From positions 186,001 to 250,000 of the forward strand of contig NZ_SWCO01000002.1 in the NCBI RefSeq assembly GCF_005117025.1: DNA of 64,000 bases, read 5' to 3'. The position numbers and the translations under genes were made by a program. The notes beneath the pieces are model-generated. The model was not told where the DNA came from. It was given only the letters and a program-made list of their open reading frames with translations, and searched no databases. Each line of letters opens with the position of its first letter. The stretch's first letter is position 1. The stretch is from Alteromonas portus. Its GTDB lineage: Bacteria > Pseudomonadota > Gammaproteobacteria > Enterobacterales > Alteromonadaceae. Shown piece by piece: positions 56,764 through 64,000 of this stretch.

Positions 56764-57553
56764 TGTTAACCTCCACCCATGAAGCACTGCGCTTTTCTAA
56801 AAAGGCTGACAGACCTTCTTGACCTTCTTCAGAGGTCCTGACTTGTGCGATAAGTTTGCTCGTCTTGGTGAGAAGGGCATCGTTAATCTCTTGCGTAGAC
56901 ACCCATTGCACTAAGTCTTTTGCTTTCGCCACTGCTTGGGGGCCGTTTTTCAGCATGTTTGATAGAATATTGTCGATAGTGCTATCGAGTTCGTCTTCTG
57001 TTACTGATTCGCTCAAAAGTCCAAGTCGTCTTGCTCTGCGCGCAGAAAATACTTCAGCGGTCTGGAAGTAGCGTCGGCACACTCGTGCACCCATTGCTTC
57101 GACAACGTAAGGGCTGATAGTTGCTGGAATAAGGCCAATTTTAACTTCACTTAAGCAAAATTTACTGAGCTTGCTTCCAATAGCAATATCGCAACATGCA
57201 ATTAAACCAACAGCACCGCCAAAAGCTGCGCCTTGTACTCTTGCTATTGTGGGCTTCGGCATTTTATAAAGCGTCTGCAGCATGGTTGCTAATGCAAGTG
57301 CATCACTTTCATTTTGCGCTTCGGTATAACTGGCCATTTTTTTCATCCAGTTAAGATCGGCCCCTGCACTGAAACTTTTGCCTTCTGCTTTTAAAATAAG
57401 CGCTCTAACGTTTGCGTCTTCACCTGCTTTCTTAAAGGCGCGAGTAAGCTCGTTTATCATTTCGTCGTCAAAGGCATTATGTTTTTCAGCTCTGTTTAAA
57501 GTAACAGTGGCAATGTTTCTTTCATCTACGCTGTAAATCACTGATTGTTCCAT
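56753..57553 (-). CDS. liuC: Methylglutaconyl-CoA hydratase (enoyl-CoA hydratase family)
   Basis: 266-residue crotonase-fold enzyme that hydrates methylglutaconyl-CoA to HMG-CoA. The CoA and oxyanion-hole motifs are GKSFSAGADLNWMKKM and VQGAAFGGAVGLIACCDIAI. The conserved Glu lies in CLSEVKIGLIPATISPYV. The ATG at 57553 is eight bases after AGGAG. The GTG at 57562 would overlap that site. It sits between liuB and liuD in the canonical liu order, which supports the specific function over general beta-oxidation. Confidence 0.88.
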   Translation of the reverse strand: MEQSVIYSVDERNIATVTLNRAEKHNAFDDEMINELTRAFKKAGEDANVRALILKAEGKSFSAGADLNWMKKMASYTEAQNESDALALATMLQTLYKMPKPTIARVQGAAFGGAVGLIACCDIAIGSKLSKFCLSEVKIGLIPATISPYVVEAMGARVCRRYFQTAEVFSARRARRLGLLSESVTEDELDSTIDNILSNMLKNGPQAVAKAKDLVQWVSTQEINDALLTKTSKLIAQVRTSEEGQEGLSAFLEKRSASWVEVNNDK

Positions 57554-57564
57554 TACCTGCACTC

Positions 57565-59172
57565 CTACATTCTAAATATGCCAAATTGGGTGTCTTCGAT
57601 AGGCTTGTTAAGCGCCGCTGAAAGCGATAGACCAAGCACTAATCGAGTATCCGCAGGGTCAATAACGCCATCATCCCAAAGCCTTGCAGACGCATAGTAT
57701 GGATGCCCTTGTTTTTCGTAAGTATCGATGACAGGCTGTTTAAATGCCTTTTCTTCTTCTGCAGACCATGACTCGCCTGAGCGCTCTTTTTGGTCGCGCT
57801 TAACCTGAGCGAGAACGCCAGCAGCTTGTTCACCACCCATTACAGAAATTCGAGCGTTTGGCCACATGAAAAGGAAGCGTGGATCATAGGCTCTACCGCA
57901 CATGCCGTAGTTACCTGCACCGAAACTTCCGCCGATAAGCACTGTGAGCTTTGGGACATTCGCACATGCAACGGCGGTCACCATTTTTGCACCGTGTTTT
58001 GCGATCCCACCGTGCTCGTATTGCTTACCGACCATAAAGCCTGTGATGTTTTGCAAAAATATGAGAGGGATTTTTCGCATGGCGCATAGTTCGACAAAAT
58101 GAGCACCTTTAAGCGCACTTTCACCGAAAAGTATGCCGTTATTAGCCACAATGCCTACAGGGAATCCGAAAATGCGGGAAAAACCACAAACCAAGGTTGT
58201 GCCGTAAAGGGGCTTGAATTCATCAAAATCTGAATCATCCACAATACGTGCAATAATCTCTCTAACATCGTATGTCTGACGACTATCAGCAGGCACAATG
58301 CCGTAAATTTCTTTGGTGTCGTAGCGTGGAGGTTTTACCTCGGCCACGTCCAGGCATTCTGGCTTCTTTCTGTTTAGTCTAGAGACAGCATTACGCGCCA
58401 ATGAAAGCGCGTGGTGATCGTTGTTAGCAAGATGGTCGGCAACGCCCGAAATTCGAGTATGAACGTCACCGCCCCCAAGCTCTTCTGCGGTAACCACTTC
58501 ACCTGTTGCAGCTTTAACAAGCGGTGGACCGCCTAGAAAAATAGTCGCTTGCTCTTTAACGATAATACTTTCATCAGCCATGGCGGGAACATAAGCACCA
58601 CCTGCCGTACAGGAACCCATTACTACCGCAATTTGAGGAATATTCTTAGCAGACATATTCGCCTGGTTGAAAAATATGCGGCCGAAGTGGTCTCTGTCTG
58701 GGAATACATCATCTTGGCGAGGTAAGTTAGCACCACCTGAATCCACTAAGTAAATACAAGGTAGGTTATTTTGCTCTGCGATGGTCTGAGCGCGAAGGTG
58801 CTTTTTCACGGTAAGAGGGTAGTAAGTCCCGCCTTTTACAGTAGCATCGTTAGCTACAATCATACACTCGATACCAGCAACAATACCTATACCGGCAACA
58901 ACTCCAGCACAAGGTACATAGTCCTCATAGACTTCCCATGCAGCCATTTGGCCTATTTCCAGAAAGGGCGTGTCTGGGTCAATCAGTGCGTTGATTCGGT
59001 CGCGAGGTAAAAGTTTTCCTCGAGAAACATGGCGTTCAGCAGCTTTTTCACCGCCACCTTGGCAAATTTTTTCGATTTTTTCGAGGAGATCATTTACCTG
59101 AGCCTGCATGTGTTCGGCGTTAGCAATAAATGTTTCAGATTTCGTATTTATACTTGAGCGAAGAACGGGCAT
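57565..59172 (-). CDS. liuB: 3-methylcrotonyl-CoA carboxylase carboxyltransferase beta subunit
   Basis: 535-residue carboxyltransferase. Both crotonase-like halves are present ([77 protein letters not shown]). The length is the family norm. AAGGAGG precedes the ATG. Its last codons include a core motif at 57587 (peptide IEDTQFGIF), near a conserved C terminus, so this copy may be coincidence. It works with LiuD. Confidence 0.93.
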   Translation of the reverse strand: MPVLRSSINTKSETFIANAEHMQAQVNDLLEKIEKICQGGGEKAAERHVSRGKLLPRDRINALIDPDTPFLEIGQMAAWEVYEDYVPCAGVVAGIGIVAGIECMIVANDATVKGGTYYPLTVKKHLRAQTIAEQNNLPCIYLVDSGGANLPRQDDVFPDRDHFGRIFFNQANMSAKNIPQIAVVMGSCTAGGAYVPAMADESIIVKEQATIFLGGPPLVKAATGEVVTAEELGGGDVHTRISGVADHLANNDHHALSLARNAVSRLNRKKPECLDVAEVKPPRYDTKEIYGIVPADSRQTYDVREIIARIVDDSDFDEFKPLYGTTLVCGFSRIFGFPVGIVANNGILFGESALKGAHFVELCAMRKIPLIFLQNITGFMVGKQYEHGGIAKHGAKMVTAVACANVPKLTVLIGGSFGAGNYGMCGRAYDPRFLFMWPNARISVMGGEQAAGVLAQVKRDQKERSGESWSAEEEKAFKQPVIDTYEKQGHPYYASARLWDDGVIDPADTRLVLGLSLSAALNKPIEDTQFGIFRM

Positions 59173-59235
59173 AACCCCTCCTTGTATTGGGCATAGGCGA
59201 CGGCTGCCGCGTTAGCCACTAGTTAGCAAGATGAT

Positions 59236-59356
59236 TAGCAAGACACCCATGCTAAGCGCTTTCGCTGCGTTGGGTGTCTTTGCAATTCATTAGCCTATTA
59301 ATAAAATTCAGCTTTTTTAAATCTGCTTTATATAGAGTATGGTGGGTGTCTTGCTA
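59236..59356. repeat. Inverted pair plus third motif copy between liuA and liuB
   Basis: The best arm-core-arm copy in the window is at 59236-59256, reading TTAGCA, AGACACCCA, TGCTAA. An opposite core starts at 59271, so the two can pair as a 10-bp stem (AAGACACCCA / TGGGTGTCTT) with a loop of about 21 bases. A third copy, at 59343, ends TTGCTAA. These lie in the 255-bp gap through which liuA transcripts must pass to reach liuB. Confidence 0.88.
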
Positions 59357-59427
59357 ATTTCTAAGAAACAAGGAGCGTCTACTTTTTCCATGTTTCAAAC
59401 AAATTATTTTCCACCCTAAACTCTGTA

Positions 59428-60597
59428 TTATTTCGATTCGTTAAATAGCTCGCGGCCTATAAGCATTCGACGAATTTCAGACGTTCCCGCGCCAATTTCA
59501 TAAAGCTTGGCATCACGTAATAAGCGTCCTGTCGGGTATTCGTTGATGTAACCATTACCGCCAAGTAGCTGAATAGCATCTAGCGCCATTTTGGTAGCTA
59601 GTTCCGCTGAATAAAGGATAGCGCCAGCAGCATCTTTTCGCGTTGTTTCACCGCGATCGCATGACTGTGCAACGGTGTAAACATAAGCGCGTGCGGCATT
59701 CATTTGCGTGTACATGTCAGCTACTTTGCCTTGTACTAACTGGAATTGACCAATTGATTGGCCGAACTGCTGACGGTCGTGAATGTAAGGAACTACGATA
59801 TCCATGCACGACTGCATAATGCCTAGCGGGCCACCTGATAAAACCAGGCGCTCGTAATCCAGGCCGCTCATAAGTACACGAACCCCTTCACCTTCTTTGC
59901 CAAGAATGTTCTCAGCTGGTACTTCACAATCTTCGAAAACTAATTCACAGGTATTAGATGAGCGCATACCCAGTTTGTCGAGTTTCTGTGCGCGGCTAAA
60001 GCCAGGGAAATCGCGTTCTACGATAAACGCTGTGATCCCTTTTGGACCCGCATTAGGGTCGGTTTTCGCGTAGATAACAAAGGTATGTGCATCAGGGCCG
60101 TTAGTGATCCACATCTTGTTTCCGTTGAGGATGTATTTATCGCCCCGTTTTTCAGCCTTCAACTTCATGCTCACAACGTCCGAACCTGCATTAGGCTCAC
60201 TCATTGCCAGTGCACCAATATGCTCACCGCTTACTAACTTAGGCAGGTACTTTTCACGCTGGGCATCATTACCATTTTTAAAGATCTGGTTAACGCAAAG
60301 GTTGGAGTGTGCGCCATAACTCAGACCGATACCACCTGATGCGCGGCTAACTTCTTCCATCGCGATAGTATGCGCCAGGTAGCCCATGTCAGAGCCTCCG
60401 TATTGCTCTGAAACAGTAACGCCCAACAAGCCCATATCGCCAAGCTTTGTCCACAATTGGTTTGGGAATTGATTATCTGCGTCTGCCTGCTCTGCAAGAG
60501 GAGCTATCTCTTTTTGAGCAAATTGATAGACCTGATCACGCAACATCTCAATGTCTTCGCCAAGTCCAAAATTTAGAGTAGGGTAGGAGGTATTCAT
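59428..60597 (-). CDS. liuA: Isovaleryl-CoA dehydrogenase
   Basis: 389-residue flavin acyl-CoA dehydrogenase. [15 protein letters not shown] and [19 protein letters not shown] line the FAD/substrate site. The region [16 protein letters not shown] and [21 protein letters not shown] includes the signature, and [15 protein letters not shown] is C-terminal. The first step of isovalerate/leucine oxidation is assigned from operon context. Its ATG overlaps the stop of liuR by 4 bases. Confidence 0.93.
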   Translation of the reverse strand: MNTSYPTLNFGLGEDIEMLRDQVYQFAQKEIAPLAEQADADNQFPNQLWTKLGDMGLLGVTVSEQYGGSDMGYLAHTIAMEEVSRASGGIGLSYGAHSNLCVNQIFKNGNDAQREKYLPKLVSGEHIGALAMSEPNAGSDVVSMKLKAEKRGDKYILNGNKMWITNGPDAHTFVIYAKTDPNAGPKGITAFIVERDFPGFSRAQKLDKLGMRSSNTCELVFEDCEVPAENILGKEGEGVRVLMSGLDYERLVLSGGPLGIMQSCMDIVVPYIHDRQQFGQSIGQFQLVQGKVADMYTQMNAARAYVYTVAQSCDRGETTRKDAAGAILYSAELATKMALDAIQLLGGNGYINEYPTGRLLRDAKLYEIGAGTSEIRRMLIGRELFNESK

Positions 60598-61001
60598 GCG
60601 ATATTTCCTCGTTTTAATTCTGCGAGTTCTTCACGGCAACGTGCTTCAACATCATCCAGTTCAGTCATCAACATCTGGATATCTTCTAATTGCTGTTTAA
60701 GCACCGCTCTTTTTTGTTCAGTCATTTCAAGCATGGCTTCTAACTGAATTGCCGAATTTGGATTAGTGTCGTACATGTCGAACAGTGTTTTGACTTCAGC
60801 AAGGGAAAATCCTAGTCGTTTTCCTCGCAAGATTAGCTTTAAGCGCACTCTATCCTTGTTGAGATAAACGCGATTTTGCCCCGTTCTTGAAGGCGACATT
60901 AGCCCTTGCTCTTCGTAAAAACGAATTGAACGGGGAGTAATGTCAAACTCTCGAGCGAGTTCGCCTATTGAATATGTTGTTTCGTCATCGTACTTGCTCA
61001 T
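60594..61001 (-). CDS. liuR: MerR-family regulator LiuR
   Basis: 135-residue MerR-type regulator. The winged helix-turn-helix is [20 protein letters not shown] followed by EEQGLMSP, and a C-terminal coiled coil runs from about residue 75 to 130. It lacks a metal-binding cysteine cluster and resembles LiuR, which controls branched-chain amino acid degradation in gammaproteobacteria (established family role). It is the first gene of the liu operon. Two palindromic sites in the upstream divergent region are its likely targets. Confidence 0.9.
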   Translation of the reverse strand: MSKYDDETTYSIGELAREFDITPRSIRFYEEQGLMSPSRTGQNRVYLNKDRVRLKLILRGKRLGFSLAEVKTLFDMYDTNPNSAIQLEAMLEMTEQKRAVLKQQLEDIQMLMTELDDVEARCREELAELKRGNIA

Positions 61002-61041
61002 TACACGTACCTTGTATTTCAGCGCTGTTTAACACCTTTGT

Positions 61042-61100
61042 TTAAACGTGGGTGTCTTTGTAATTAATTTCTCTGTAGTAGGTTGGGTGTCTTTGCAATG
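61042..61100 (+). repeat. Two TGGGTGTC motifs in the liuR 5' leader
   Basis: Cores at 61049 and 61084, same orientation, with right arms TTTGTAA and TTTGCAA. They lie between the liuR start (61001) and the candidate LiuR sites, within the expected untranslated leader of the liu transcript. Confidence 0.85.
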
Positions 61101-61180
61101 GCACTATCGTTTTAAGGTCGACGGTTTTATATACCGCTACATTAAAACGTAGTGTTTGGTTGACACATACTTAGTACAGG

Positions 61181-61218
61181 TTTACGTTAACGTTAATTAC
61201 ATTTTACGTTAAGGTAAA
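61181..61218. promoter_or_regulatory. Tandem candidate LiuR operators
   Basis: Two 16-bp near-palindromes, 61181-61196 (TTTACGTTAACGTTAA) and 61203-61218 (TTTACGTTAAGGTAAA), each one base off TTTACGTTAACGTAAA and six bases apart. The region is divergent between liuR and the thiolase gene, and TTGACA at 61160 is a plausible plus-strand -35 box. The link to LiuR is inferred from position and MerR-like symmetry. The two sites may serve the two directions. Confidence 0.7.
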
Positions 61219-61353
61219 GTAACATTTTGCTAACGTCAATTTTTCATGGTGAAGGCAGGGCGTTGTAGCTGTTAAGGGTGTTTACTTTTGTATACATCTA
61301 TGTGGCCTTCTTCACTTAACTCTATAATTTATATGAATATTAAGGGCATGGTT

Positions 61354-62529
61354 ATGAGTAACGAATCAGTAGTTATTGTTGCGGCTAAGCGCACGCCAAT
61401 GGGTGGTTTCAACGGTAATTTATCTTCACTTGCTGCGACCAAACTTGGAGAAGCTGCTATCAAAGCAGCCTGTGAAGGGGTGGATGTCTCTGTAATTGAC
61501 GAAGTCATCATGGGGTGTGTATTACCTGCTGGTCTTGGTCAATCTCCAGCACGACAAGCGTCACTGGGAGCGGGACTTCCGCTAAGTGCAGGCGTGACAA
61601 CAATCAACAAGGTATGCGGCTCAGGTTTGAAAGCGGTAATGATGGCGCACGACCTAATCAAGGCTGGCAGCGCGACGGCAGTAGTGGCGGGCGGAATGGA
61701 AAGCATGAGTAATGCGCCATATATGTTGCCTAAAGCTAGAACAGGATATCGTATGGGTCATGGTCAAGTACTCGACCATATGATGCTTGACGGTCTAGAA
61801 AATGCCTATGACGGCAAAGCAATGGGCTGTTTCGCGCAAGATACTGCTGATGAAGAGAATATTTCTCGCGGCGAAATGGATGAGTTTGCGCTGAGTTCAT
61901 TATCAAAAGCACACGAAGCGATTAATAGCGGTACATTCAATGATGAAATTGTTCCAGTTACAATTTCTTCTCGTAAGGGCGATACTGTTGTTGATACCGA
62001 TGAAGGCCCAGGTTCCGCTCGCCCTGAAAAAATCCCTACACTAAGACCTGCTTTCAAAAAAGACGGTACGGTCACGGCTGCGAATTCAAGTTCAATCTCT
62101 GACGGTGCGGCGGCATTGGTTGTAATGAGCGAAAGCAAAGCAAATGAACTTGGTCTAGCACCGCTTGCGCGTGTGGTTGCTCACGCTACAAATTCTATTG
62201 AACCTGAAAATTTCACTGTTGCTCCTGTAGGTGCAATGGAGAAAGTGTTAAATAAAGCCGGTTGGGCTAAAGAAGAAGTCGATTTATTCGAAATTAATGA
62301 AGCATTTGCCATGGTGACCATGCTGGCAGTCAAAAAACTTGGACTTGATGAAAGCAAGGTGAACGTAAAGGGGGGTGCTTGTGCATTGGGTCACCCAATT
62401 GGTGCTTCGGGTGCGCGCATATTAGTAACGCTGTTGCACGCGCTCAAGCAACGCGGTGGTCGAAAAGGTATCGCATCTTTATGCATCGGTGGTGGTGAGG
62501 GTGTAGCGCTCGCCGTTGAAATGCTCTAG
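61354..62529 (+). CDS. Acetyl-CoA C-acyltransferase (thiolase)
   Basis: 391-residue thiolase. The nucleophile is C88 in INKVCGSGLKAV, the catalytic His is in GHPIGASGARIL, and the second Cys is in CIGGGEGVALAVEML. It most resembles acetyl-CoA acetyltransferases, which would split acetoacetyl-CoA made from the HMG-CoA lyase product. The ATG at 61354 is chosen because the fold begins there. It is divergent from liuR with the putative LiuR operators between, so it is probably in the same regulon. Confidence 0.9.
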   Translation: MSNESVVIVAAKRTPMGGFNGNLSSLAATKLGEAAIKAACEGVDVSVIDEVIMGCVLPAGLGQSPARQASLGAGLPLSAGVTTINKVCGSGLKAVMMAHDLIKAGSATAVVAGGMESMSNAPYMLPKARTGYRMGHGQVLDHMMLDGLENAYDGKAMGCFAQDTADEENISRGEMDEFALSSLSKAHEAINSGTFNDEIVPVTISSRKGDTVVDTDEGPGSARPEKIPTLRPAFKKDGTVTAANSSSISDGAAALVVMSESKANELGLAPLARVVAHATNSIEPENFTVAPVGAMEKVLNKAGWAKEEVDLFEINEAFAMVTMLAVKKLGLDESKVNVKGGACALGHPIGASGARILVTLLHALKQRGGRKGIASLCIGGGEGVALAVEML

Positions 62530-62563
62530 GTTGAAGACACCGTAAATATGTCAAAAAATTAAT

Positions 62564-62596
62564 CATAGAGTGCCACCATATAGTTGGTACTCTATG
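62564..62596. repeat. Hairpin between the thiolase and kynurenine hydrolase genes
   Basis: 12-bp arms CATAGAGTGCCA / TGGTACTCTATG, one G-T pair, loop of 9. It is 35 bp past the thiolase stop and 27 bp before the next gene. There is no T run on the plus strand. It may end the thiolase transcript or mark a control site. Confidence 0.55.
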
Positions 62597-62622
62597 GTTA
62601 AATAAAAATAAAACTGAGCATT

Positions 62623-63786
62623 ATGAAATTTCCTTTCAAGCCAACTTGCACTGCGGCGCTAACAGCGCTCATTACTTGTTCTTCCATAACATATACACAC
62701 GCAACTGGGCAGCAGAACGTAAATAGCCATCTTAATTACAATGACACCCATGCGAGTAATTACAATGACACCCATGCGAGTAATCGTAATTACAAAGACA
62801 TCCACGTTCGCGAACTAGATTCAGGTTCTAATGACACCCACTCAAATTTAACATCGAGTATTCATACCCAAGTTTCGTCTTCTGCGTTGGGTGTCTTGCT
62901 AACAACTTCAAATTACAAAGACACCCACGTTAGTGATGGTGAGTTATCTCTAAATGAAGCTTCGAATGACACCCATGCAAAAAATCATAAAAACGCAAAA
63001 TCACGCATGCTGACTCAAGTGGCGTATTCTGCGTTGGGTGTCTTGCCAACAAGAGAGCATGATACGCAGTTCAGCTATGGTGAAGACCCGCTACAGACTG
63101 TGTATGTCTGGCATGGCCATGACGGTGCGCAAAGTGAGGTGTCAGGAAACGCAGTTATTTTTGTGCATGGCGGATGCTGGCTAAATGCGTATGGATACGA
63201 CCATGCCAAAGGGTTTTATTCTGCCTTGGCGGAGTTAGGGATGGGTGTCTATGTAATGGAATATCGGCGTGTTGGTGACCAGGGCGGTGGGTGGCCTGGC
63301 AGTCTTAATGATGTAACAAGTGCGATGAAAGCATCGATAGATAAAATTGTAGCAACAGGCAAAAACCGCAATATTTATGTGGTAGGGCATTCTGCAGGTG
63401 GTCAACTTGGCCTGCTTGCCGCACAGCAACTATCGGGCAGTGACTGGGGCAAAAACATCAAGCAAGTGATAGGGCTTGCCGCTATAACAAATATGCAAAG
63501 TTACGCCCGCGGAAAAAATAGCTGCCAGACGGCCACACCTCAGTTTATGGGAGGAATGCCGTCAGACAAAGAATTTGAATACCAAGCGGCCACCCCTGTG
63601 GCTACTGATATCCAGCCTGCGGTAATATTACTGCAAGGCAATGAAGATAGCATTGTACCAGAACACCACGCTACAATGCCCGGCGCAAAAAATAGAATAA
63701 TAACAAATGGCGGTCATTTCGACTGGCTACACCCCGACTCATCATCCTTTGATGCTTTACTTGAGGTTTTAGGTGAACATGATTAA
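62623..63786 (+). CDS. Alpha/beta hydrolase, probable kynurenine formamidase, with repeat-built N-terminal insertion
   Basis: 387-residue protein. A signal peptide-like start (about 1-28) precedes a region (30-145) made of motif-derived peptides: NDTHAS twice, KDIHV, NDTHS, SALGVLLT, KDTHV, NDTHA, SALGVLPT. The hydrolase domain runs from about 148, with VIFVHGGCW (HGG oxyanion motif), MEYRRVGDQGGGWPGSLND, nucleophile S257 in VVGHSAGGQLG and a C-terminal GGHFDWL. It overlaps the start of kynureninase by 8 bases, so N-formylkynurenine is the likely substrate, as in KynB-like esterases. An exported formamidase would be odd, so either the leader or the call may be wrong. Confidence 0.7.
   Translation: MKFPFKPTCTAALTALITCSSITYTHATGQQNVNSHLNYNDTHASNYNDTHASNRNYKDIHVRELDSGSNDTHSNLTSSIHTQVSSSALGVLLTTSNYKDTHVSDGELSLNEASNDTHAKNHKNAKSRMLTQVAYSALGVLPTREHDTQFSYGEDPLQTVYVWHGHDGAQSEVSGNAVIFVHGGCWLNAYGYDHAKGFYSALAELGMGVYVMEYRRVGDQGGGWPGSLNDVTSAMKASIDKIVATGKNRNIYVVGHSAGGQLGLLAAQQLSGSDWGKNIKQVIGLAAITNMQSYARGKNSCQTATPQFMGGMPSDKEFEYQAATPVATDIQPAVILLQGNEDSIVPEHHATMPGAKNRIITNGGHFDWLHPDSSSFDALLEVLGEHD
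62736..63045 (+). repeat. Motif cluster inside the kynurenine hydrolase gene
   Basis: Plus-sense GACACCCA cores begin at 62743, 62767, 62833, 62920 and 62968, with a variant at 62797. TGGGTGTC cores begin at 62888 and 63035. The first two lie in a 24-bp exact tandem duplication (unit beginning AATTACAATGACACCC). Two longer segments each carry TCTGCGTTGGGTGTCTTG. All keep the reading frame open. Confidence 0.92.
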
Positions 63787-64000
63787 TAAGGTTTTTTCTG
63801 CCAAGCAGCTTGATGAAAAAGATCCACTTTTTAATAAAGCGGAAGCTTTTTCACTGCCAAACGATACTATCTATCTTGATGGTAATTCACTTGGCCCCTT
63901 GCCGATAAACGCTGAAAAGCGTGCAAGCGAAGTGGTTAAGGAACAATGGGGCGAGGGACTTATAACAAGTTGGAATAAGCACCAGTGGATTTCATTGCCT
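63779..64000 (+). CDS. kynU: Kynureninase (5' part only)
   Basis: First 74 codons of a kynureninase, the PLP enzyme that cleaves kynurenine to anthranilate and alanine. The N-terminal AFSLPNDTIYLDGNSLGPLP and the following WGEGLITSWNKHQWISLP are characteristic. The rest lies beyond the window. The ATG overlaps the hydrolase stop (ATGATTAA), showing translational coupling and a tryptophan-degradation operon. Confidence 0.93.
   Translation, partial: MINKVFSAKQLDEKDPLFNKAEAFSLPNDTIYLDGNSLGPLPINAEKRASEVVKEQWGEGLITSWNKHQWISLP

Overview
The window looks like a piece of chromosome from a marine gammaproteobacterium of the Alteromonadales, most likely Alteromonas or a close relative. This is inferred from gene order and protein style: thrS-infC-rpmI-rplT-pheST-ihfA, mfd with csiV and a lol permease, and a MerR-controlled leucine (liu) operon next to kynurenine genes. 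I ran no database search. I recognise no tRNA, rRNA, prophage or CRISPR array.

Layout. 1-7.6 kb: a purine-ureide catabolism set on the minus strand (NCS2 permease fragment, small cupin, allantoate amidohydrolase, ureidoglycine-glyoxylate aminotransferase, TauE/SafE permease, a gamma-glutamyltransferase-fold protein resembling oxamate amidohydrolase HpxW, and an amidase-signature enzyme). An RpiR-family regulator follows at 8.7 kb. 9.9-15 kb: CPBP protease-like protein, MscS channel, a lipoprotein, a pteridine reductase and a fructosamine kinase. 15.4-22.6 kb: the conserved translation block, with infC using the rare ATT start. 22.7-36.3 kb: housekeeping genes (YbaK deacylase, penicillin-acylase-like hydrolase, nagZ, PduO adenosyltransferase, csiV, mfd, PilZ protein, lolC-like permease, purine phosphoribosyltransferase). 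36.3-50 kb: signalling and mixed metabolism (GAF histidine kinase with FIST sensor, xthA, haem oxygenase, SufE-like protein, glycosyltransferase, HDOD protein, thioesterase, MFS, glgC). 50-53.8 kb: a small accessory patch with an SRPBCC protein, an MFS transporter and a RAYT-type (REP-associated tyrosine) transposase. 53.8-62.5 kb: a complete leucine/isovalerate degradation operon liuR-A-B-C-D-E and a divergent thiolase. 62.6-64 kb: a kynurenine-formamidase-like hydrolase overlapping the start of kynureninase.

The most unusual feature is a dispersed short repeat. Its best form has a left arm TTAGCA, an asymmetric core TGGGTGTCT and a right arm TGCTAA (often TTGTAA). The 8-base core TGGGTGTC/GACACCCA occurs about 49 times by hand count. 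Only two copies lie in the first 34.4 kb, close to chance, and the rest lie to the right. They sit in intergenic clusters (41.5-41.8, 50.2-50.7, 53.7-53.8, 59.2-59.4 and 61.0-61.1 kb) and also inside coding sequences, read in three frames as KTP, DTHA or GVxV/LGVL peptides. In the lolC-like gene, the haem oxygenase, the leucine-pathway biotin carboxylase and the kynurenine hydrolase they form in-frame insertions. A RAYT transposase lies beside one cluster. The working hypothesis is a REP/REPIN-like or uptake-signal-like element able to invade genes without breaking them.
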